19,452 bases of DNA, from NCBI GenBank assembly GCA_934650975.1, contig CAKUFW010000034.1, positions 1 to 19,452 on the forward strand, written 5' to 3'. Numbering within the stretch: position 1 is the stretch's first letter; each line of letters begins with the position of its first letter. The notes below the pieces were generated by a model that searched no databases, was not told the origin of the DNA, and was given only the letters and a program-made list of their open reading frames with translations. The stretch is from an uncultured Collinsella sp. GTDB taxonomy: Bacteria > Actinomycetota > Coriobacteriia > Coriobacteriales > Coriobacteriaceae. Below are positions 5,956-10,843 of the stretch, piece by piece. A program made the translations under genes and the position numbers.

Positions 5956-5996
5956 CGAAATCGGTTTCGAGTATGTCCTTGCCATGATACCGCCAA
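5956..5996 (-). promoter_or_regulatory. HIT-gene promoter with LacI-type operator
   Basis: On the minus strand TTGGCG (5996-5991) and CATACT (5975-5970) form a -35/-10 pair with a 15-bp spacer. CGAAACCGATTTCG (5969-5956) follows directly. The operator core is identical to that at kdgK and at the YczE-like gene. A leader of about 110 nt would precede the HIT start. Confidence 0.55.
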
Positions 5997-6011
5997 CGAG
6001 TTGTTGCGATT

Positions 6012-6027
6012 AGGTGAACGTTCACCT
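6012..6027. promoter_or_regulatory. GTGAACGTTCAC palindrome between the HIT and YczE-like genes
   Basis: AGGTGAACGTTCACCT is a perfect 16-bp palindrome. The same GTGAACGTTCAC core is found before kduD (8988-8999), and GTGAACGTTAAC variants occur before GH105. It lies 17 bp upstream of the YczE-gene -35 box. A T-rich run follows, so a weak terminator is an alternative reading. Confidence 0.6.
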
Positions 6028-6043
6028 TTTTATTTTTTTCTCT

Positions 6044-6097
6044 TTGCAAAAGGAATCCCGTGCGTATACTAAGGCTCAAACGAAACCGATTTCGTTT
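6044..6097 (+). promoter_or_regulatory. Promoter and LacI-type operator of the YczE-like gene
   Basis: TTGCAA (6044-6049) and TATACT (6065-6070) are separated by 15 bp, exactly as at kdgK. The 20-bp operator AAACGAAACCGATTTCGTTT (6078-6097) is palindromic at 9 of 10 paired positions and covers the expected transcript start. Confidence 0.65.
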
Positions 6098-6100
6098 AGC

Positions 6101-6154
6101 GTGAGCAATAGGATGCTAAGACGCACCCTACCATCTTGGCATCCTATTGCCCAC
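6101..6154 (+). ncRNA. Leader hairpin with conserved loop, copy 2
   Basis: The stem GTGAGCAATAGGATGC (6101-6116) pairs with 6139-6154 over 16 bp with one mismatch. The 22-nt loop (6117-6138) again contains AAGA, GCACCCTACC and TCTTG, with 19 of 22 bases identical to the kdgK leader. The stem sequence is unrelated to that copy apart from the closing pairs. It begins about 25 nt after the expected transcript start. Confidence 0.65.
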
Positions 6155-6190
6155 GTCCTGTCATTCACTTTTCTCCCGTCTCGTTGGCCC

Positions 6191-6309
6191 TTCAGTCCCA
6201 TTCCGGCACAGCGAGGCATTTCCTAGACGACTGACCGTGGGGCCGGCTTTTCTGCTTTTACAGCAGTGCCTCCGATAACCCTCTTTTGCCGGCCCAGGTC
6301 AGCCTTTTT
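6191..6309 (+). ncRNA. Riboswitch-like structured element, copy B (upstream of the YczE-like gene)
   Basis: Same architecture as copy A. P1 pairs TCAGTC (6192-6197) with GACTGA (6229-6234). P2 pairs CTGACC (6231-6236) with GGTCAG (6297-6302). P3 pairs GGCCGGC (6241-6247) with GCCGGCC (6288-6294), and CCTTTTT follows. Relative to copy A, P1 changes one C-G pair to U-A and P2 changes two pairs, all still complementary. GGCAT (6215-6219) and GTGCC (6266-6270) are conserved and can pair. The U tract ends 28 nt before the ATG of the membrane protein, so control of transcription termination in the leader is plausible. Confidence 0.65.
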
Positions 6310-6337
6310 ATTCACAACCGAAAGGACGGGCAGCAAT

Positions 6338-7018
6338 ATGCGACCGCTCATCATTATGAATGGCGAGAAGATCGATTGGTGCCATACCGTCATCAGAATG
6401 CTGATGTATTTAGCAGGTGTTGCGACGCTCGCCCTCGGCATGAGCATTCAGACCGCATCGGGCTTGGGCGTGGCAGCGCTTACCTGCTTTGCCACGACGC
6501 TGTCCATGCTCACTGGCAAGACACTCGGTTTTTGGATCACCGTGACCTACGTCGCTTACATTGCAGCCCAATTGGCTATTCTTCGCCGTGAGTTCCAGCC
6601 GCGCATTCTGCTCGAGCTCTTTTTCTCCACGCTTATCGGCGGCTTCACCGACTTCTTTATGGCAGTCAATCCTCTGCACCCCACCGCACTCCCCGCGCAG
6701 GTCGCGACTATGCTGCTTTCGCTTGCCGTCACCGCGTTTGGCGTAAGCCTGGTGGTCAATATGGGCGTCGTGCCCAACGCGCCGGATGGCCTGGTGCAGG
6801 TAATTGCCAAAAAGCTCAAGCGTCGCTTTGGCGATGTTAAGGTCGTATTCGACTGCTCACACGTCGCGGCATCCCTCGCCCTATCACTCGTGCTCATGCA
6901 CAACCTGGGCGGCTTTGGTGTAACCACCGCTATCTCGGCACTGTTCCTGGGCCACGTCATCAACGTAGCCAATAAGCTGTTCGCAAAACGCTTTATCCAC
7001 ATGGCATTTGGGGAGTAA
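6338..7018 (+). CDS. YczE-like (DUF6198-type) integral membrane protein
   Basis: A 226-residue hydrophobic protein with about five or six membrane segments (for example VIRMLMYLAGVATLALGMSI, ITVTYVAYIAAQLAIL, VATMLLSLAVTAFGVSLVVN and VAASLALSLVLMHNLG). The GLGVAALTCFATTLS and NMGVVPNAPDGLVQVIAKKL segments resemble the YczE/YitT group of membrane proteins, whose biochemical role is poorly defined. The frame opens at 6266, inside the RNA element. The ATG at 6338 with AAAGGA at 6321-6326 is the likely start. It has the same promoter, operator and leader hairpin as kdgK plus the same RNA element as eda. It therefore probably serves the same metabolite, perhaps as a transporter or exporter, which is inference. 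It is convergent with the regulator at 7165. Confidence 0.75.
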   Translation: MRPLIIMNGEKIDWCHTVIRMLMYLAGVATLALGMSIQTASGLGVAALTCFATTLSMLTGKTLGFWITVTYVAYIAAQLAILRREFQPRILLELFFSTLIGGFTDFFMAVNPLHPTALPAQVATMLLSLAVTAFGVSLVVNMGVVPNAPDGLVQVIAKKLKRRFGDVKVVFDCSHVAASLALSLVLMHNLGGFGVTTAISALFLGHVINVANKLFAKRFIHMAFGE

Positions 7019-7107
7019 CGCGGACGCAAGGGCCCCACATGGGCCGCTATACTTTGCTATATCTTGCTATAACCTGACATAAATCGATTCGTTGATAGTC
7101 GGCATGC

Positions 7108-7136
7108 AAAAGCCCCCAAGTCAATCAAGACTTGGG
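7108..7136 (-). terminator. Intrinsic terminator of the AlbA_2 regulator gene
   Basis: On the minus strand CCCAAGTC pairs with GACTTGGG (7136-7129 with 7122-7115) around a 6-nt loop and is followed by GGCTTTT. It lies 29 bp after the stop of the gene ending at 7165. It can also stop read-through from the convergent membrane-protein gene only weakly, because no U tract exists on that strand. Confidence 0.75.
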
Positions 7137-7164
7137 ACCTGTCTTGTAACACGGCCCTTTTGGA

Positions 7165-8418
7165 CTACGTTCGCTCGTACTTCGTGGCGCGTCCTGTCCC
7201 CCGCCTTACGATCGAGTTTCGGTTGAGCAGAGATTCAAGCGCCGCCAACGTGCGCGCGCGACTCAACCCTGTCTGCTTCTCGATCTCGCTTCGCGACATT
7301 ACGCGACCGCCCGACAAGGCCTTGAGAACCTGAACCTCTTCCTCAGACCCTTCAAAGGCATCGGTAACGGGCAACGTGACGGTTACCATGCCGCCGCGAA
7401 CATCAAAAATCGGCTGGTTCAGAGAGTCTCGATACGCCCGTCTGATTCGCGCGATTCCCGTTCCAAATTTCTCGATGTAATCCAGCTTTAGAAAGACTTC
7501 GGCAACGATTGGGTTTCTGAGCACGGATATCTGCCCATACAGGTATTGTTCCGTCGTCAAACCGGCGGGCAGCGGTCCGGGTGAAGTCACAACGACGCGA
7601 TCTTCGTACAGGGCAATTTGAACATTCGCTTGCACATCCCACGTCCGATGCACGAGGGCGTTTGCAACTGCTTCGCGGAATGCCTCGAGGGGAATGCGGT
7701 CGGTCTGAACGCGCTCGAAACCTTCGATGCGTTCATAACGATAGTAGCGTACGAATATGGCCACTGCCCTGTCCACCTGCTCGATCGCCGATACACCCAC
7801 TGTTGTCTCGCGATCCAAAATCATATCTTCGCTCTCACCAAACCGAACGCAGTCAATACCCGGGAACTCGTTCTCGTCTGCCAAAAGCGCTGCAGCATTG
7901 GTATAGCCGTCCCTGCCGAGCAAACGAAGTGTACGCATAATATCCGGCGTGAGCTCCGAAATGCCTAGATGATCAATGCATTTGTGCTCTAGCGCATGAA
8001 AACTCAGGTCCTGGCGGGCCGACGTGAGCGCATCGAACGTCAGGTTACTGCCCTCAAGCGTCAGCCTGCCATACTCAAACCGGTCGACCTCCACCGTCGC
8101 CGAATCGTTACGCCTATATGCCTTTCCTTTGCTTCGATAGGGTTTGTCCTGCCCCTCATAGACCGTAAGGATTACGGTCCCGTGTTTCTCATCGGGCTCA
8201 AGCGAGTAACGAGGGGCTGGATCTAAGCTGTCATTAATCATATTTTCGATGCGCAGACATTCGGCAACCGGATCTGCAAGACCGACAGCAACGCCCTCGT
8301 CATCAACGCCAAACTCAATCTTGCCCGTCCCGTAGTTTGCATAGGCGCTCACCGTTTTAAGAAACGTTGGCGTAACGCTTTCCTTGTATTCGACTGTAGG
8401 GCTCTCTCTAACAACCAT
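7165..8418 (-). CDS. AlbA_2/ATPase-type putative DNA-binding transcriptional regulator
   Basis: A protein of about 417 residues with three regions. Residues 5-120 form an AlbA_2 (Schlafen-like, formerly AAA_4) domain with the diagnostic ESPTVEYKES, FLKTVSAYANYGTGKIEFGVDDEG and KAYRRNDSATVE. Residues 240-345 carry a GHKL-type ATPase motif set (REAVANALVHRTWD, then DRVVVTSPGPLP and FGTGIARIRRAY). Residues 360-417 are a winged helix (VMSRSEIEKQTGLSRARTLAALESLL). Such proteins are annotated as transcriptional regulators, and some lie in defence or stress loci. I chose the ATG at 8418 because GAGGTG lies eight bases upstream; a GTG at 8424 is in frame. The 190 bp upstream contain a dense set of repeated half-sites that it could bind. 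Nothing links it directly to pectin metabolism. Confidence 0.85.
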   Translation of the reverse strand: MVVRESPTVEYKESVTPTFLKTVSAYANYGTGKIEFGVDDEGVAVGLADPVAECLRIENMINDSLDPAPRYSLEPDEKHGTVILTVYEGQDKPYRSKGKAYRRNDSATVEVDRFEYGRLTLEGSNLTFDALTSARQDLSFHALEHKCIDHLGISELTPDIMRTLRLLGRDGYTNAAALLADENEFPGIDCVRFGESEDMILDRETTVGVSAIEQVDRAVAIFVRYYRYERIEGFERVQTDRIPLEAFREAVANALVHRTWDVQANVQIALYEDRVVVTSPGPLPAGLTTEQYLYGQISVLRNPIVAEVFLKLDYIEKFGTGIARIRRAYRDSLNQPIFDVRGGMVTVTLPVTDAFEGSEEEVQVLKALSGGRVMSRSEIEKQTGLSRARTLAALESLLNRNSIVRRGTGRATKYERT

Positions 8419-8459
8419 ACGCACCGCACCTCTCTATTCATACTCATCTGGATCGTATT

Positions 8460-8616
8460 ATAAGACGAAAACCGTTTGCGTACGGTTTTTAACCAGACAC
8501 AAACGGTTTTCGTCTTATTTGCGTACGGAATTGAGACGCAAATATCGATTACGTCTGATTATTCGCCAGACGCAACATACTTTCGTCCGGCAATACGTCC
8601 GCAATCCAGACGAAAA
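8460..8616. promoter_or_regulatory. Clustered AGACGNAA sites and 19-bp inverted repeat upstream of the AlbA_2 regulator
   Basis: ATAAGACGAAAACCGTTTG (8460-8478) is perfectly inverted at 8500-8518 around a 21-nt spacer. ATTTGCGT (8517-8524) is inverted at 8536-8543, and TTTGCGTACGG is directly repeated (8475-8485 and 8518-8528). The octamer AGACGNAA occurs six times on either strand (8463, 8508, 8534, 8549, 8568 and 8608), plus one near match at 8581-8588. This looks like a multi-site operator for the divergent regulator. Confidence 0.5.
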
Positions 8617-8649
8617 GAGCCCCGAGCTCGTAAGAACTCGGGGCTCTTT
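8614..8649. terminator. Bidirectional intrinsic terminator-like hairpin
   Basis: AAAGAGCCCCGAG (8614-8626) and CTCGGGGCTCTTT (8637-8649) form a perfect 13-bp stem with a 10-nt loop and a U tract within the arm on both strands. No complete plus-strand gene lies before it in this gap. It may terminate a lost gene's transcript or isolate the GntR remnant and kduD. Confidence 0.65.
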
Positions 8650-8705
8650 GTGCCACGCATCTATGAGAGGAGGAATTCGATGCGCACGGGCGCTACTTCA
8701 TGTAG

Positions 8706-8945
8706 CCACCCTGGGATGGCGGCAACCTCATTGTCCCCCGCCTGATGGGCGTGCTCAAGGCATCCGTTCCCCTCTTTATCGACGTTACGGGCAAAAAGCT
8801 GATCGAGGAGACCATCCGCACGCACCGCGGCGTGGCCGACGCCATCGCCGCGCGCAACCCCACCGCCGCGCACGACGCCATGTATCTGCACCTGGTCTAC
8901 AACCGCAACATGATCGCGGAAGGTGCACAGGCGAAAAGCAAGTAG
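8706..8945 (+). pseudogene. Remnant of a GntR/FCD regulator (C-terminal end only)
   Basis: The frame 8706-8945 encodes about 79 residues ending in TAG. It includes GNLIVPRLMGVLKASVPLF, KLIEETIRTHRGVADAIAA, and DAMYLHLVYNRNMI. This is the C-terminal half of an FCD effector domain. The helix-turn-helix and the first half of the FCD domain are absent, and an in-frame TAG at 8703 stands directly upstream. An ATG at 8745 could still give a 66-residue product, and a strong AGGAGG at 8668-8673 serves a 21-codon ORF (8680-8745) that overlaps it by one base. The simplest reading is a deleted regulator gene that once stood before kduD. It is not a fragment of the intact GntR gene at 4565, whose C-terminus has a different sequence. 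Confidence 0.75.
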
Positions 8946-8971
8946 AGGGCATCGCAACAACCAATTTCAAC

Positions 8972-8999
8972 CGTTCACCTTTTAAAAGTGAACGTTCAC
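8972..8999. promoter_or_regulatory. GTGAACGTTCAC operator upstream of kduD
   Basis: GTGAACGTTCAC (8988-8999) is a perfect palindrome, and a half-site CGTTCACC (8972-8979) precedes it. The core matches the site at 6012-6027. A TATACT at 9042-9047 could be the kduD -10 box; I see no convincing -35. The site would be about 40 bp upstream of that -10, so activation or repression of a different promoter are both possible. Confidence 0.6.
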
Positions 9000-9104
9000 C
9001 TATTTTTAAGGAAACAGGGGCGTTGGTTCCTCCGCTTCTCCTATACTGAGCTTGTATTAGAAGCAAGACTTATATAGATGAACGTTTCTTTTGAAAGGAT
9101 CGCT

Positions 9105-9914
9105 ATGTCTGATCTTATGGACAGCTTCCGCCTGGATGGCAAGGTCGCGCTCGTAACCGGCGCCACCTACGGCATTGGTATGGCCATTGCCGAGGCGCTC
9201 GGCGAGGCCGGCGCCAAGATCGCCTTTAACGCGCGTCACGCCGACAAGGTCACCGAGGCCGAGAAGCACTACCGCGAGCTGGGCTTTGAGGCTCACGGCT
9301 ACGTGGCCGACGTCACCGACGAGGCCGTCGTCGCCGAGCTCGTCGCCAAGATCGAGGCCGATTTTGGCACCACGCCCGACATCCTGGTCAACAACGCTGG
9401 TGTTATCCAGCGCACCCCCATGCTCGACATGAGCGCCGAGGACTTCCGCCGCGTCGTCGACATCGACCTTAACGCCCCGTTCATCGTCTCCAAGGCCTGC
9501 CTGCCCGGCATGATCGCCAAGGGTCACGGCAAGATCATCAACATCTGCTCGATGATGAGCGAGCTTGGCCGCGAGACCATCGCCGGCTACGCCGCCGCTA
9601 AGGGTGGCCTGAAGATGCTCACCAAGAACATCTGCTCCGAGTTTGGCGAGGCCAACATCCAGTGCAACGGCATTGGGCCTGGTTATATCGCCACGCCGCA
9701 GACCGCGCCGCTGCGCGAGACGCAGCCCGATGGCAGCCGTCACCCGTTTGACCAGTTCATCATCGCCAAGACCCCGGCCGCCCGTTGGGGCACGCCCGAG
9801 GATCTGAAGGGCCCCGCCGTGTTCCTGGCCTCCGACGCTTCGAACTTCGTCAACGGCCACATCCTCTACGTCGACGGCGGAATTCTCGCATACATTGGAA
9901 AGCAACCTCAATAA
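9105..9914 (+). CDS. kduD: 2-deoxy-D-gluconate / 5-keto-4-deoxyuronate pathway dehydrogenase (short-chain dehydrogenase)
   Basis: A 269-residue classical short-chain dehydrogenase. Cofactor motif TGATYGIG is at residues 18-25, NNAG near 100, and the catalytic Ser and YxxxK appear in NICSMMSELGRETIAGYAAAK. GPGYIATPQT follows the active site, and the C-terminal VNGHILYVDGGILAY is typical of KduD/DhuD. The enzyme reduces 2,5-diketo-3-deoxygluconate (DKII) to KDG with NAD(P)H. The ATG at 9105 with AAAGGA at 9094-9099 is preferred over 9078. The isomerase gene follows on the same strand after 139 bp that contain a TTGCGGTGAAATA hairpin. The neighbouring isomerase, kdgK and eda support this specific function over a generic reductase; gluconate 5-dehydrogenase is the main alternative. 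Confidence 0.9.
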   Translation: MSDLMDSFRLDGKVALVTGATYGIGMAIAEALGEAGAKIAFNARHADKVTEAEKHYRELGFEAHGYVADVTDEAVVAELVAKIEADFGTTPDILVNNAGVIQRTPMLDMSAEDFRRVVDIDLNAPFIVSKACLPGMIAKGHGKIINICSMMSELGRETIAGYAAAKGGLKMLTKNICSEFGEANIQCNGIGPGYIATPQTAPLRETQPDGSRHPFDQFIIAKTPAARWGTPEDLKGPAVFLASDASNFVNGHILYVDGGILAYIGKQPQ

Positions 9915-9961
9915 GCGTCGCCGCAACTGCCCACATTGGGTCTCGCCCAATCGTTCATTCA

Positions 9962-10033
9962 AAAGTTGCGGTGAAATAGGGATTGATTTTGGCTTCTATC
10001 AGGCAAAACAGTCCGTATTTCACCGCAAGTTAG
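9962..10033. repeat. TTGCGGTGAAATA hairpin repeat, copy 3
   Basis: The outer arms TTGCGGTGAAATA (9966-9978) and TATTTCACCGCAA (10016-10028) are intact; the inner stem is imperfect. It begins 48 bp after the kduD stop and lies inside the probable kduD-dhuI transcript, which makes it the only copy within an apparent operon. Confidence 0.65.
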
Positions 10034-10053
10034 AAATAGGAAGGTATTTCGCA

Positions 10054-10695
10054 ATGAAGATCGCTCTCATCAATGAGAACTCCCAGAACTCCAAGAACCC
10101 CATGATCGAGGCTGCCCTTAAGAAGGTTGTCGAGCCCATGGGTCACACCGTCTTTAACTACGGCATGTATGCCGACGCCGACTCCAAGCCGCTCACCTAC
10201 GTTCAGAACGGCATCCTGGCCGCCGTGCTGCTCAACTCCGGCGCTGCCGACTATGTCGTGACCGGCTGCGGCACCGGCGAGGGCGCCATGCTCGCCTGCA
10301 ACTCCTTCCCCGGCGTGCTCTGCGGCCATGTCGCCGACCCGCTGGATGCCTACACCTTCGCTCAGGTCAACGACGGTAACGCCGTCGCCATGCCCTTCGC
10401 CCTCAAGAACGGCTGGGGCCAGGAGCTCAACCTCGAGTACACCTTCGAGAAGCTCTTTGGCTTTGGCTCCGGCAACGGCTATCCTGCCGAGCGCGTTGAG
10501 CCCGAGCAGCGCAACAAGAAGATCCTCGACGGCGTCCGCGCTGTGACCATGCGTCCGCTCGTCGACGTCCTGGGCGAGATCGACCAGGATCTGGTCAAGG
10601 GCGCCCTGGCTGGCGAGCACTTCCAGGAGTACTTCTTCGCCAACGCCACCGACGAGGCCATCATTGCCAAGGTCAAGGAGCTCTTGGGCCTCTAA
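10054..10695 (+). CDS. dhuI: DhuI-type 4-deoxy-L-threo-5-hexosulose-uronate isomerase (RpiB/LacAB fold)
   Basis: A 213-residue protein of the RpiB/LacA/LacB family. The N-terminus MKIALINENSQNSKNP and the active-site segment VVTGCGTGEGAMLACNSFPGVLCG (with C72) fit the fold, and the protein is about 60 residues longer than RpiB. Streptococcal DhuI is an RpiB-fold isomerase that converts 4-deoxy-5-hexosulose-uronate to DKII beside the DhuD dehydrogenase. Placement directly after kduD makes this the natural reading. No cupin-type KduI gene is present in the window. The ATG at 10054 is preceded by GGAAGG at 10039-10044. The gene ends before a strong terminator. A pentose- or galactose-phosphate isomerase role is possible but fits the context less well. 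Confidence 0.8.
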   Translation: MKIALINENSQNSKNPMIEAALKKVVEPMGHTVFNYGMYADADSKPLTYVQNGILAAVLLNSGAADYVVTGCGTGEGAMLACNSFPGVLCGHVADPLDAYTFAQVNDGNAVAMPFALKNGWGQELNLEYTFEKLFGFGSGNGYPAERVEPEQRNKKILDGVRAVTMRPLVDVLGEIDQDLVKGALAGEHFQEYFFANATDEAIIAKVKELLGL

Positions 10696-10720
10696 TCGCA
10701 CGACCCATCGCATCTAACGC

Positions 10721-10760
10721 AAGCGGCGGCCGCCCCAACACGGGACGGCCGCCGCTTTTT
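10721..10760 (+). terminator. Intrinsic terminator of the kduD-dhuI unit
   Basis: AAGCGGCGGCCG (10721-10732) pairs with CGGCCGCCGCTT (10746-10757), a GC-only core closed by A-T pairs, and TTTTT follows. It starts 26 bp after the dhuI stop. Confidence 0.9.
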
Positions 10761-10770
10761 GCTATCAACT

Positions 10771-10834
10771 GGTGCAATGGGGTCAGGTTTACATGCGCCA
10801 AGTTGGTGCAAAGTAACCTGACCCCCATGCACCA
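10771..10834. repeat. GGTGCA/GGGGTCAGGTT hairpin after the OYE-like gene
   Basis: GGTGCA, TGGGGTCAGGTT and AC (10771-10792) pair with GTAACCTGACCCC, A and TGCACC (10813-10833), with a few single-base bulges. TTGGTGCA (10803-10810) is also inverted at 10827-10834, giving an alternative stem. It ends 9 bp from the stop of the minus-strand OYE-like gene, in the same position as the TTGCGGTGAAATA hairpins but with unrelated sequence. Confidence 0.55.
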
Positions 10835-10843
10835 AGGGGTTGC

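Noticed and set aside
6012..6040. AGGTGAACGTTCACCT followed by a T-rich run as an intrinsic terminator.
   Set aside because: The stem would be only about six pairs with ACGT as loop, there is no plus-strand gene to terminate before it, and the core recurs as an operator elsewhere.
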